Shown piece after piece: positions 25,469 to 33,079 of a DNA stretch of 64,000 bases (the stretch's first letter is position 1; each line of letters starts with the position of its first letter). The position numbers and the translations under genes were made by a program. The DNA is from Subtercola endophyticus (lineage in GTDB: Bacteria > Actinomycetota > Actinomycetes > Actinomycetales > Microbacteriaceae). The notes beneath the pieces were generated by a model. That model was given only the letters and a program-made list of their open reading frames with translations, was not told the origin of the DNA and made no database searches. The stretch spans positions 1,488,001-1,552,000 of the forward strand of contig NZ_CP087997.1 of NCBI RefSeq assembly GCF_021044565.1, read 5' to 3'.

Positions 25469-26308
25469 ATGACGAATACCGTACCGAATTACACCCTCAA
25501 TAATGGCGTCACGATTCCGCAGGAGGGTTTCGGCGTCTTTCGCGTCGACCCCGACAAGACCGGTCGCATCGTGCGTGACGCGCTCGAGGTGGGCTACCGG
25601 CACATCGATACGGCGGCCATCTACAAGAACGAAGAGGGCGTGGGTCACGCTATCGCGCAGGCCGCCAAAGACGGTCTCGTGGAACGCGAAGACCTGTTCA
25701 TCACGACCAAACTGTGGAACTCCGACCAGACGAACGCGACTCCGGCCTTCGAGAAGAGCCTCGGTCGACTCGGTCTCGACTACGTCGACCTCTATCTGAT
25801 CCACTGGCCGACGCCCGAGCGCGGAACGTTCATCGAGGCCTGGAAGACGCTCGAGCAGATCTACGCCACCGGCCTCGTGAAGTCGATCGGCGTGTCGAAC
25901 TTCACTGTGCCCCAGCTCGAGCAGCTGCTCGCCGAGACCTCGATCGTTCCGGCCGTCAACCAGATCGAGCTGCACGTCGACTTTCAGCAGCCCGAACTGC
26001 GCGCCTTTCACGCCGCGCACGGCATCGCCACCGAGGCCTGGGGGCCGCTCGGGCACGGCACGATCAACGGCTCGCCCGAGCTGGCAGCCATTGCGGATGC
26101 CCACCAGAAGTCCGTCGCCCAGACCGTGCTGCGCTGGCAGCTGCAGATCGGCAACATTCTGATTCCCAAGTCGAACAGTCGCGAACGACAGGCCGAGAAC
26201 CTCGACATCTACGACTTCGAACTCACGGCCGACGAACTGGCCACCATCGCCACGCTCGACCGCGGCGACGAGGGCCGCAACGGCGGGCATCCCCTCGAAG
26301 TGAACTAA
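25469..26308 (+). CDS. Aldo/keto reductase (AKR5-like)
   Basis: A 279-residue NADPH-dependent oxidoreductase. The full catalytic tetrad is visible: Asp47 and Tyr52 in GYRHIDTAAIYKNE, Lys81 in ITTKLW and His112 in LIHWP. The C-terminal cofactor signature NILIPKSNSRERQAENLDIYDFELT is present. The short length and sequence fit bacterial AKR5 (2,5-diketo-D-gluconate reductase-like) enzymes that reduce small carbonyls in the cytoplasm; the natural substrate cannot be told. Its TAA stop overlaps by 3 nt the TAG stop of the convergent WYL gene. Confidence 0.93.
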   Translation: MTNTVPNYTLNNGVTIPQEGFGVFRVDPDKTGRIVRDALEVGYRHIDTAAIYKNEEGVGHAIAQAAKDGLVEREDLFITTKLWNSDQTNATPAFEKSLGRLGLDYVDLYLIHWPTPERGTFIEAWKTLEQIYATGLVKSIGVSNFTVPQLEQLLAETSIVPAVNQIELHVDFQQPELRAFHAAHGIATEAWGPLGHGTINGSPELAAIADAHQKSVAQTVLRWQLQIGNILIPKSNSRERQAENLDIYDFELTADELATIATLDRGDEGRNGGHPLEVN

Positions 26309-27273
26309 GCCGGCCGGGCCGACGCCAGTCGCGTGGCCGACGCCGCGAGAAAGTCGAGCGTCTCGGCGTCGGCCTGCACCTCGTAGGCGATGCCGGCGGG
26401 AATCCAGAGCAGAGTGCTGACGAGCGTCTCGAGGGTGTCGGCCGCGATCGGCCAGCGCGTGACCTGCGGATGCCCGGGGTCTTCTGTCGCGCCGCGGGCC
26501 CACACCCCGAGCAGCTCGGAGAACCGCGCGAGCGGCACCTGCAGCACGACCTCGGCGGTGAAGCGCCGGCCCGCGGCGCCGAAGCTGCGCTCGACGTAGG
26601 TTGCGGCATCCACCTCCGGCAGCTCGCGAGGCTCGAAGTGCACGCGCGTGCCGAAGAAGTGCGACAGGCGGTCGACCCGGAACGTGCGCCACTCGTCTCG
26701 GCCCAGGTCGAAGCACACCAGAAACCACCGCCGGCGGGCCGCGACCAGGGCGTGCGGCTCGACACTGCGACTCGACTCTGTTTTGTCGACGGCGACGTAG
26801 TCGAATCGAATGCGCTCGTGGTCGCGGCAGGCCAGCGCCAATTGCCCGAGCAACTCCCCCGCGACCGGTTCGCCGCGCGGGGTCTCGGGCGTGATCGTCG
26901 CCGCGAGCGCGTTCACCCGTTCACGCACGGCCGGTGGCAGCACTTGCTCGAACTTCGCCAGAGCGGTCTGCGTCGTGAGCGCACCATCGACGAGCCCCTG
27001 CGCGGCGGCCAATCGCAGACCGATGGCCATCGTCACCGCCTCATCGTTGGTCAGCAGCAGCGGTGGCAGTTGAGAACCGGCTTCGAGCCGATAGCCGCCG
27101 AGCGAGCCGCGCTCCGCGGTCACGCGATAACCGAGCTCGCGCAGTCGCTCGATGTCGCGCCGCAGGGTTCGTGCGGTGATGCCGAGCCTCTCGGCGAGCT
27201 CCGACCCGGGCCAGTGCCGGTGCGTCTGCAACAGATTCAGCAGCTCCAGGGTTCGAGAGGTGGTTTCGGCCAT
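26305..27273 (-). CDS. WYL-domain transcriptional regulator
   Basis: A 322-residue regulator with an N-terminal DeoR-like winged helix (SRTLELLNLLQTHRHWPGSELAERLGITARTLRRDIERLRELGY, residues 5-50), a WYL domain around residues 140-225 (IRFDYVAVDKTESSRSVEPHALVAARRRWFLVCFDLGRDEWRTFRVDRL), and a WCX extension. Actinobacterial WYL proteins often sense ligand or nucleic acid through the WYL pocket and control an adjacent gene. It is divergent from a glyoxalase-like gene, the likely target. The ATG at 27273 is used because MAETTSRTL begins the domain; an extension to 27294 is possible. It overlaps the aldo/keto reductase gene end to end. Confidence 0.88.
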   Translation of the reverse strand: MAETTSRTLELLNLLQTHRHWPGSELAERLGITARTLRRDIERLRELGYRVTAERGSLGGYRLEAGSQLPPLLLTNDEAVTMAIGLRLAAAQGLVDGALTTQTALAKFEQVLPPAVRERVNALAATITPETPRGEPVAGELLGQLALACRDHERIRFDYVAVDKTESSRSVEPHALVAARRRWFLVCFDLGRDEWRTFRVDRLSHFFGTRVHFEPRELPEVDAATYVERSFGAAGRRFTAEVVLQVPLARFSELLGVWARGATEDPGHPQVTRWPIAADTLETLVSTLLWIPAGIAYEVQADAETLDFLAASATRLASARPA

Positions 27274-27379
27274 GTCTTCAGTCTGCCTTCTCAACAGGAC
27301 AGAAATCGACCTATATCGTCTCTACGCTCGTGCCAACAGCTCGAACGCCGGGCCCGTATCACTCACAGAGGAGCACTCC

Positions 27380-27748
27380 ATGGACTTCAGAATCGAACTC
27401 ATCTTGGTTCCCGTCACCGACGTCGACCGCGCGAAAGCGTTCTACGTCGACCAGGTCGGCTTTCACGCCGACTTCGACCAGCGTGTGAGCGAGCACGTAC
27501 GGTTCGTGCAGCTCACCCCGCAGGGATCCGCCTGCTCGATCGCCTTCGGTGAGGGCATCAGCGAAATGCAGCCCGGCACCCTCAACGCCATTCAAGTCGT
27601 CATCGACGATGCAGCGGATGCCCACCGGCACCTCACCGAGCACGGGGTCGAGGCGACCGAACCCGATTTGCAGCCCTGGGGAACCTTCGTCACCTTCGCC
27701 GACCCCGACGGCAACCGCTGGATCTTGCAGCAGATGCCCAAGCGTTGA
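27380..27748 (+). CDS. VOC/glyoxalase-like protein
   Basis: A 122-residue vicinal-oxygen-chelate protein with two beta-alpha-beta-beta-beta modules: FRIELILVPVTDVDRAKAFYVDQVGFHADFDQRV and the second ending FVTFADPDGNRWILQQMP. The typical FADPDGN motif is present; a possible metal Glu/His set is incomplete, so enzymatic activity is uncertain. GAGGAG lies before the ATG at 27380. It is divergent from a WYL regulator gene across a 106-nt gap, an arrangement common in actinobacteria, suggesting it is regulated by that protein. Confidence 0.88.
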   Translation: MDFRIELILVPVTDVDRAKAFYVDQVGFHADFDQRVSEHVRFVQLTPQGSACSIAFGEGISEMQPGTLNAIQVVIDDAADAHRHLTEHGVEATEPDLQPWGTFVTFADPDGNRWILQQMPKR

Positions 27749-27751
27749 CTC

Positions 27752-27779
27752 TTGACATGTCGACGCGCCGGAGTATATT
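27752..27779 (+). promoter_or_regulatory. Consensus sigma70 promoter of the ArsR-AHSA1 operon
   Basis: TTGACA (27752-27757) and TATATT (27774-27779) are 16 nt apart, the best promoter in the window. Just downstream, at 27791-27812, lies TTATAGAACCGATGGGTTATGA with an AACC-N4-GGTT dyad, positioned to let the ArsR protein block its own transcription. Confidence 0.75.
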
Positions 27780-27812
27780 TGCCCTATCAGTTATAGAACC
27801 GATGGGTTATGA

Positions 27813-28196
27813 ATGCCACACGATCAGCTCGACTCCGTTTTCTCGGCCCTCGCCGACCCGACCAGGCGCGGGATACTGCAACGCCTCACGCTCGGCGATG
27901 CCACGGTCGCGCAACTCGGCGAGCCGTTCGCGGTGAGCCAGCCGGCCATCTCGAAACACCTCAAGGTGCTCGAACAGGCCGGCCTGGTATCTCGCACTCG
28001 GGTGGCGACCTCTCGGCTGAGCCACCTCGAAGCGCAACCGCTGAAGGAGGCGACGGCGTGGATGCAGCGGTACAAGAAGTACTGGAACGAGAGCTTCGAC
28101 AAACTCGACAGCGCGCTGGCAACCTTTCAGGCGACGCCCTCCCAGCCCGCAGACGGGTCGCCCAACACCGAACCGAAAGGATCAGACCATGAGTGA
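27813..28196 (+). CDS. ArsR-family winged-helix repressor
   Basis: A 127-residue metal-free ArsR/SmtB-type regulator. The HTH is DATVAQLGEPFAVSQPAISKHLKVLEQAGLVSRTRVATSR (about 28-67), preceded by FSALADPTRRGILQRLTLGD. No cysteine metal site is present. The C terminus (EATAWMQRYKKYWNESFDKLDSAL) is the form always paired with an AHSA1/SRPBCC gene, and that gene overlaps it by 8 nt here. It probably represses its own operon through the dyad beside the start. Function of the pair is usually unknown; the ligand is presumably bound by the SRPBCC partner. Confidence 0.92.
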   Translation: MPHDQLDSVFSALADPTRRGILQRLTLGDATVAQLGEPFAVSQPAISKHLKVLEQAGLVSRTRVATSRLSHLEAQPLKEATAWMQRYKKYWNESFDKLDSALATFQATPSQPADGSPNTEPKGSDHE

Positions 28197-28662
28197 CGCT
28201 CGCCCCGCCGAGATCGCCGACACCGACGTCTACATCACGCGAATGTTCGCTGCCCCGCGTGAGCTCGTCTTTCGGTTCTTCACCGAACCGGAGCACCTCG
28301 CCTCGTGGTTCGGGCCGACCGGGTTCTCCGTTCCGGTCGAGACTGTGGAGATCGACCCGCGGGTCGGCGGCCGCTGGAATCTGAGCATGGTCGACGACAC
28401 GACCGGGGAGTCGTACCCCATTCGCGGCGAGATCGTCGAGTTCGACCCACCCGAACGCATCGTGGTGGCGATGAACGCGCAGAGCGATCTCGGCCCGCTC
28501 GACAAGATCACGCTGCGGCTGCAGTTTCACGACCACGGCGAGCGCACCCGCCTGACTCTTCACCAAGGCCCGTTCAGTGCCATCGAACGTCAGCACACCG
28601 AGGGCGGCTGGGAGCTTTCGTTCGCCAAGCTCGACTCGCTCTTCGCCCGTGACGAGGTGTAG
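28189..28662 (+). CDS. SRPBCC/AHSA1-domain protein
   Basis: A 157-residue START-like (Bet v1 fold) protein: ITRMFAAPRELVFRFFTEPEHLASWFGP, then VDPRVGGRWNLSM, and a C-terminal TEGGWELSFAKLDSLF helix, all typical of AHSA1-type ligand-binding proteins. GAAAGGA precedes the ATG, which overlaps the end of the arsR gene. It likely binds a small hydrophobic molecule or acts as a co-sensor with the repressor. Two codons separate it from the hydrolase gene, so the three form an operon. Confidence 0.9.
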   Translation: MSDARPAEIADTDVYITRMFAAPRELVFRFFTEPEHLASWFGPTGFSVPVETVEIDPRVGGRWNLSMVDDTTGESYPIRGEIVEFDPPERIVVAMNAQSDLGPLDKITLRLQFHDHGERTRLTLHQGPFSAIERQHTEGGWELSFAKLDSLFARDEV

Positions 28663-28664
28663 AA

Positions 28665-29483
28665 ATGACCATCGACCAGAACAGCACCGGCACGCAGTTC
28701 GTGACGAGTGCCGACGGAACCCGCATCGCGTATGAGAAGGTCGGCGCGGGCCCCGCGCTCGTGCTCGTCGACGGCGCGATGTGCCGTCGATCCTTCGGCC
28801 CGGCGAGGCCGCTCGCGAAAGAACTCGCCGACCGGTTCACGGTGTACCTCTACGATCGCCGCGGGCGCGACGAAAGCGGCGACACCGCGCCCTACGCCGT
28901 CGGCCGTGAGGTCGAAGACCTCGCTGCGATCATCCGGGCCACCGGCGAGACGCCGTTCGTCTCCGGGTCGTCGTCGGGCGCGGCGCTGGCTCTCGAGGCC
29001 GCAGCCGCTGCGCTGCCGATGCGAAAGCTGGCCGTGTTCGAGGCGCCGTACATGGTCGCGGTGGAGGGGCATCGTGCACCGGTCGACAGCGCTGCACAGG
29101 CACGCGCGTTGATCGCGCAGGGCAAGCGCGGTGACGCCGTGAAGTTCTTCATGAGCGACATGGTCGGTGCGCCGGCTATAGCCACGGTGTTCATGCGCCT
29201 GATGCCGGGCGTGTGGAAGAAGGCCACCGCAGCGGCACACACCATTCCCTACGACGCGGAGGTCATGGGAGACTTCAGCGTTCCGGTGCAGCGTTTCGCG
29301 GGCATCCGGGTGCCGACGCTCGTGATCGTGGGCGGCAAGAGCCCCGATTCGATGCGGGTCGCCGAGCAGGCAGTCACCGATGCCGTGCCGGGCGCACAAT
29401 TGCAGACCTTGCCAGGGCAAATGCACCAGGTGTCGGCGAAGGCGCTCGCGCCGATGCTGGCGGCCTACTTCACAGAAAACTGA
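28665..29483 (+). CDS. Alpha/beta hydrolase
   Basis: A 272-residue alpha/beta-hydrolase-fold protein: oxyanion region VLVDGAMC, an RRGRDESGD turn after strand 4, and a nucleophile elbow VSGSSSGAALAL where Ser in GSSSG is the expected nucleophile. The catalytic His is probably in GQMHQVSAKAL near the C terminus, with an acid in the preceding VIVGGKSPDS segment. The substrate is unknown. It is the third gene of the ArsR-AHSA1 operon (2-nt gap). A 16-bp tandem repeat begins at its last codons. Confidence 0.88.
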   Translation: MTIDQNSTGTQFVTSADGTRIAYEKVGAGPALVLVDGAMCRRSFGPARPLAKELADRFTVYLYDRRGRDESGDTAPYAVGREVEDLAAIIRATGETPFVSGSSSGAALALEAAAAALPMRKLAVFEAPYMVAVEGHRAPVDSAAQARALIAQGKRGDAVKFFMSDMVGAPAIATVFMRLMPGVWKKATAAAHTIPYDAEVMGDFSVPVQRFAGIRVPTLVIVGGKSPDSMRVAEQAVTDAVPGAQLQTLPGQMHQVSAKALAPMLAAYFTEN

Positions 29484-29526
29484 CGTCGCTCGAGACTGAC
29501 TCCACTCGAGACTGACGTCACTCAAG
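29479..29526. repeat. 16-bp tandem repeat, three copies
   Basis: Units 29479-29494, 29495-29510 and 29511-29526 read ACTGACGTCGCTCGAG, ACTGACTCCACTCGAG and ACTGACGTCACTCAAG. They cover the hydrolase stop and the 52-nt gap to the convergent MocR gene. Confidence 0.8.
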
Positions 29527-29535
29527 ACTGAGCCG

Positions 29536-30942
29536 TCAACGAGAGCGGATCGCCTCAGCGATCACCTCGACGCCCTCGCCGAAGCGCTCGGGGTGCGGTC
29601 CGGAGAAGTTGAGCCGCACGAACGATCCAGGCGGTTCGGCCGGGTACCACTCGCCACCGGGCGCCATCGACACCCCCTTGCTCAGGCACTCGGCCACGAG
29701 CCGAGCGACATCGACGCCGTCGTCGAAACGAAGCCAGAGGTTCAGCCCGCCCTTGGGCAGATACGTCAGCGTTTCGGCGCCGAGGTGCTCGACGACGTGC
29801 GCGGCGAGCGTATCGCGCCGCACTCGAAGAGCCTCGCGCAGGCGCACGAGATGCGAACGCCAGCCCGGATCGGTGACCACGTCGAGCGCCGCCGCCTGCA
29901 GCGTTCCGCTCACATAGAGGTCGGTCACCGTGCGGTCGACCTGGATGCGCGCCAGTGCCGGCCCGCGAGCGATCACCGCGCCGACCCGCAGCGAGGGCGA
30001 GACGCTCTTGCTGAGCGACCGCAGGTACACCACGTGACCGTCGGTGTCGTGCCAGAGGAGCGGGCGAACATCCGCATCGATACCGAAGTCGTGCGCCCAG
30101 TCGTCTTCGATGAGAAACGCGTTGCGAGCGCGGATCACCTCGAGCAGGCTCGCAGCTTCCGCTGACGACCAGAGGGCACCGGTGGGGTTCGCGAAGTGCG
30201 GCTGCGCATAGAACAGCCGGGCGCCCGAGGTTTCGAGCGCCTCGTCGAGCTCGGCGGCGGCGGGGGCCCGCGACCCACGCGCTATCGGTACGATGACGAG
30301 GCCCGCCTGGCGAGCCGCGGCGATCGCACCCCAGTACGTGGGCGACTCCATCACGATCGCGTCGCCCGGCTGGGCCAACGCGCGAAAGACGGAGATCAAC
30401 GCGCTCTGACTGCCGGGCACCACGATGGTGTCGTCGCCAGAGATTCCGGATGCCCGGGCGACCGCATTGGCATCGATCTCGCTCGCGAAATACGCCCGCA
30501 GCTCAGGCATGCCCCCGAGCAGCGGCCTGTCGATGTCAGGGCTGCGGCGGGCCGCGCGGCCGAGCGCCTGCCGAATCAGGCGCTGAGGCAGCAGCGCTTC
30601 GCTCGGATAGGCGCTGTGCATGGCGATCGGCACGCTGGAATCGAGTGACATCGCCGTGCCCACCACGTTCTGAGCGGCCCGGGTCGATGCCAGCGCAGTG
30701 GTCTGCCACGAGAAGTCGGCGCGCCGAATGGCGGGGCGAGCCGAGACGAACGTTCCGGTGCCGGGTCGGGTCTCGATGAGTCCGGCGGCCGCGAGCCGGT
30801 GCAACGCGCTCTGCACGGTGAGCGGGCTCACCGCGAACTGCGCCACGAGGGCACGCGTCGACGGCAGGCGATCACCCGCGGATGCTGCCGTGACGAGTGC
30901 CCGGAGGTGTCGCTCGATCTCGGCAGTGCTATCGTTGTTCAT
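29536..30942 (-). CDS. MocR-type regulator (GntR HTH fused to aminotransferase fold)
   Basis: A 468-residue fusion. Residues 5-72 are a GntR winged helix (STRALVAQFAVSPLTVQSALHRLAAAGLIETRPGTGTFVSARP). Residues about 95-465 are a fold-type I aminotransferase-like domain with the PLP lysine in LRSLSKSVSPSLRVG and the NPTG loop (FANPTGALW). MocR proteins sense PLP or an amino compound and control neighbouring genes; the divergent DMT exporter is the natural target. The ATG at 30942 overlaps the exporter ATG on the other strand (shared CATG). Extended N-terminal reading to 31473 runs antisense through the exporter gene and is rejected. Confidence 0.9.
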   Translation of the reverse strand: MNNDSTAEIERHLRALVTAASAGDRLPSTRALVAQFAVSPLTVQSALHRLAAAGLIETRPGTGTFVSARPAIRRADFSWQTTALASTRAAQNVVGTAMSLDSSVPIAMHSAYPSEALLPQRLIRQALGRAARRSPDIDRPLLGGMPELRAYFASEIDANAVARASGISGDDTIVVPGSQSALISVFRALAQPGDAIVMESPTYWGAIAAARQAGLVIVPIARGSRAPAAAELDEALETSGARLFYAQPHFANPTGALWSSAEAASLLEVIRARNAFLIEDDWAHDFGIDADVRPLLWHDTDGHVVYLRSLSKSVSPSLRVGAVIARGPALARIQVDRTVTDLYVSGTLQAAALDVVTDPGWRSHLVRLREALRVRRDTLAAHVVEHLGAETLTYLPKGGLNLWLRFDDGVDVARLVAECLSKGVSMAPGGEWYPAEPPGSFVRLNFSGPHPERFGEGVEVIAEAIRSR

Positions 30943-30965
30943 GACAGAACACAGTAGCGCTATCG
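30928..30965. promoter_or_regulatory. Direct repeat GCTATCG x2 spanning overlapping divergent starts
   Basis: GCTATCG occurs at 30928-30934 and 30959-30965 in the same orientation, 31 bp apart (about three helical turns), flanking the CATG in which both start codons overlap. MocR proteins typically bind direct repeats, so this is a candidate operator for the regulator and the exporter. Confidence 0.45.
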
Positions 30966-31963
30966 AGAGTTCGACGCCAGTGGTATCGACGCTGGCGGCT
31001 CGCACGGCAGAGCGACGCACTGATGCCGCGAACGACCGCCCGCGGGCATCCGCCGGCCTGGTCTTCGGTTTTCTCGGTGTGCTCTCGTTCTCGTTCACGC
31101 TGCCGTTCACGCGGGTTGCCGTGGAGTCGCTCGATCCGCTGTTCGTCGGGGCCGGGCGCGCGGTCGTGGCCGCGGTGTTGTCGCTTATCGTGCTGCTGAT
31201 CATCCGGCCGCGCCTGCCACGATCGTGGCAGTGGCTGCGACTGCTGGTGGTCGCCGCCGGAGTGGTCGCGGGCTTTCCGCTGCTCACCAGCTTCGCCATG
31301 CAGACCACACCCGCCTCGCACGGGGCTGTCGTGATCGGGGTATTGCCGGCAGCGACCGCGGTCGTCGCCGTGCTGCGCGGCGGCGAGCGCCCCAGCCGAG
31401 CGTTCTGGGTCGCGAGCATCGCCGGGCTGCTGGCCGTCGTCGCCTTTGTCGCCATCAGCGATGGCGGGCTCACCGGGCTGCAGCCGTCAGACCTGCTGCT
31501 GCTCGGGGCCGTGGTTCTGGCGGCGATCGGCTATGCCGAGGGAGCGCTTCTCGCTCGAGAGCTCGGCTCGTGGCAGATCATCTGCTGGGCGCTGGTGATC
31601 GGCTTGCCGGTCATGCTGCCTCTTGCGCTGATCGGGGCGTCTCATCTTTCACCCGCCGCCTCTCTCGGCGGCGCACCGGAGGCGTGGCTGGCCTTCGGAT
31701 ATGTTAGCGTGATCAGCCAGTTCGTCGGCTTCTTCGTGTGGTACCGCGGTCTCGCGATCGGCCCCATCGCCCGGGTCAGCCAGGTGCAGCTGCTACAGCC
31801 CGTACTCACCCTCGTCTGGGCCGCGCTGCTCTTCGGCGAGCACCTCGAACCGATCGTCATTGTCGCGGCCGCCGTCGTGATCGCCTGCGCGGGTCTCGCT
31901 GTTCGAGCCCGCATTGTCAACCCCGTTACCCCGGCGGGAGGCGAGCGTACCGTCGAAACATGA
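30941..31963 (+). CDS. EamA/DMT-superfamily transporter
   Basis: A 340-residue inner-membrane protein with ten predicted helices in two EamA repeats, beginning LVFGFLGVLSFSFTLPFTRVAVESLDPLFVGAGRAVVAA and later FGYVSVISQFVGFFVWYRGLAIGPIARVSQVQLLQPVLTLVWAALLFGEHL, the typical second-repeat signature. Such proteins export amino acids or metabolites. It is divergent from a MocR regulator, a common pairing for amino-acid exporters. The ATG at 30941 is in-frame and shares CATG with the regulator start; a TATCGT box lies just before. The stop overlaps the next start (ATGA). Confidence 0.9.
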   Translation: MTEHSSAIESSTPVVSTLAARTAERRTDAANDRPRASAGLVFGFLGVLSFSFTLPFTRVAVESLDPLFVGAGRAVVAAVLSLIVLLIIRPRLPRSWQWLRLLVVAAGVVAGFPLLTSFAMQTTPASHGAVVIGVLPAATAVVAVLRGGERPSRAFWVASIAGLLAVVAFVAISDGGLTGLQPSDLLLLGAVVLAAIGYAEGALLARELGSWQIICWALVIGLPVMLPLALIGASHLSPAASLGGAPEAWLAFGYVSVISQFVGFFVWYRGLAIGPIARVSQVQLLQPVLTLVWAALLFGEHLEPIVIVAAAVVIACAGLAVRARIVNPVTPAGGERTVET

Positions 31964-32457
31964 CCGATACAGACACCACTCACGAAGAAGACCTGAAGAA
32001 CCTCGCCGAGTTGATCAAGAAGGCGCGTGTCGCGTTGTTGACGACCGTCACGGGGTCAGGCGACCTGCACTCGCGACCGCTCGCCATCAAAGAAGAAGAG
32101 TTCGACGGCACCCTGTGGTTCTTCACTCAAGACCCGAGCGCGAAGACGGCGAACATTCGTGACAATCCTCGCGTGAACGTCTCGCTCGAGGCCGGAAAGG
32201 GCTGGGTCTCGCTGGCGGGCACCGCCACAGTCGTTCGTGATGCCGCGAAGATCGATGAGCTCTGGGACACGTCGGCCGAAGCATGGTTCCCCGAGGGCCG
32301 TCAAGACCCCACCGTCGCGCTCATCAAGGTCGATGCAACGTCGGCCGAGTACTGGAGCACGAACGAACCGGCCCCCGTCACACTGTTCAAGGTGGCTCGC
32401 GCGGCCGTCACGGGTGGTCAGCCCGACATCGGCGAGTCGCACACGGTGGAGCTCTGA
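31960..32457 (+). CDS. Pyridoxamine-phosphate-oxidase-like (general stress) flavin-binding protein
   Basis: A 165-residue split-barrel protein: EDLKNLAELIKKARVALLTTVTGSGDLHSRPLAIKEEEFDGTLWFFTQDPSAKTANIRDNPRVNVSLE. This matches the general stress protein 26-like branch of the PNPOx superfamily, which binds FMN or related cofactors and is not the pyridoxine enzyme itself. The role is probably redox or stress related. It is translationally coupled to the DMT exporter gene through an ATGA overlap. Confidence 0.88.
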   Translation: MTDTDTTHEEDLKNLAELIKKARVALLTTVTGSGDLHSRPLAIKEEEFDGTLWFFTQDPSAKTANIRDNPRVNVSLEAGKGWVSLAGTATVVRDAAKIDELWDTSAEAWFPEGRQDPTVALIKVDATSAEYWSTNEPAPVTLFKVARAAVTGGQPDIGESHTVEL

Positions 32458-32555
32458 ACCGCGAGCCCTGAACCGACGCCCGGGGGCGGGCTGCTGCGAA
32501 CAGTGCGCCGCCGGAGCGCCTCCACAGAAGACGCCTTCACCGAAGAGAGTGCTTC

Positions 32556-32906
32556 ATGAACCACATCACCGAGCTGGCCCCCGGCGAGGTGTTCGTATTC
32601 GGCTCCAATGCCGGCGGCCTGCACGGCGGCGGCGCGGCCCGCACTGCCTACGAGAAGTTCGGCGCCGTGTGGGGTCAGGCCAACGGACTGCAGGGCCAGA
32701 GCTACGGCATTGACACGATGAGCGGGCTCAAGACCCTGGGCGCCGAAGTCGCCAGCTTTCTCGACTTCGCCCGCGGGCATCCGCAGCTCACGTTTCTCGT
32801 CACCGAAATCGGCTGCGGCATCGCGGGCTACCGCCCGGAGCAGATCGCACCGTTCTTCACCGACGTGCCCGCGAACGTACAGTTGCCCGCGAGCTTCGTG
32901 CGCTGA
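32556..32906 (+). CDS. A1S_2505-type small protein (phage non-structural family)
   Basis: A 116-residue protein: GEVFVFGSNAGGLHGGGAARTAYEKFGAVWGQANGLQGQSYGIDT and later FLVTEIGCGIAGYRPEQIAPFF. I recognise this as the A1S_2505 family, seen in phages and scattered in bacterial chromosomes, with a glycine-rich FGSN..G.HG motif suggestive of nucleotide or ADP-ribose binding (macro-domain-like). Function is not established. It stands alone, 98 nt after the PNPOx-like gene, with no other phage gene nearby, so it is probably a domesticated or horizontally spread single gene. Confidence 0.75.
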   Translation: MNHITELAPGEVFVFGSNAGGLHGGGAARTAYEKFGAVWGQANGLQGQSYGIDTMSGLKTLGAEVASFLDFARGHPQLTFLVTEIGCGIAGYRPEQIAPFFTDVPANVQLPASFVR

Positions 32907-32943
32907 GGGCTGCGCCGACACGGAATCCGCTCCGGGCCGCACA

Positions 32944-33010
32944 AAAACAGAGGAGGATTCGACACGGCAGCGGCTATTCGCCGGCGCTGTGGCGAATCCT
33001 CCGCTGTTTT
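32944..33010. terminator. Long hairpin, 18-bp arms, between convergent genes
   Basis: AAAACAGAGGAGGATTCG (32944-32961) pairs with CGAATCCTCCGCTGTTTT (32993-33010), 17 of 18 positions, around 31 nt. Each arm ends in a T run on the outgoing strand, so it can terminate transcription both ways. The rest of the 173-nt gap shows nothing else. Confidence 0.8.
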
Positions 33011-33079
33011 ACGTAGCAGCGGCTGCTTGCGCGTCAGCGGCGGGGGCGTCAGCGGCGGGGGGCGGCCGCCAGAACGCCG

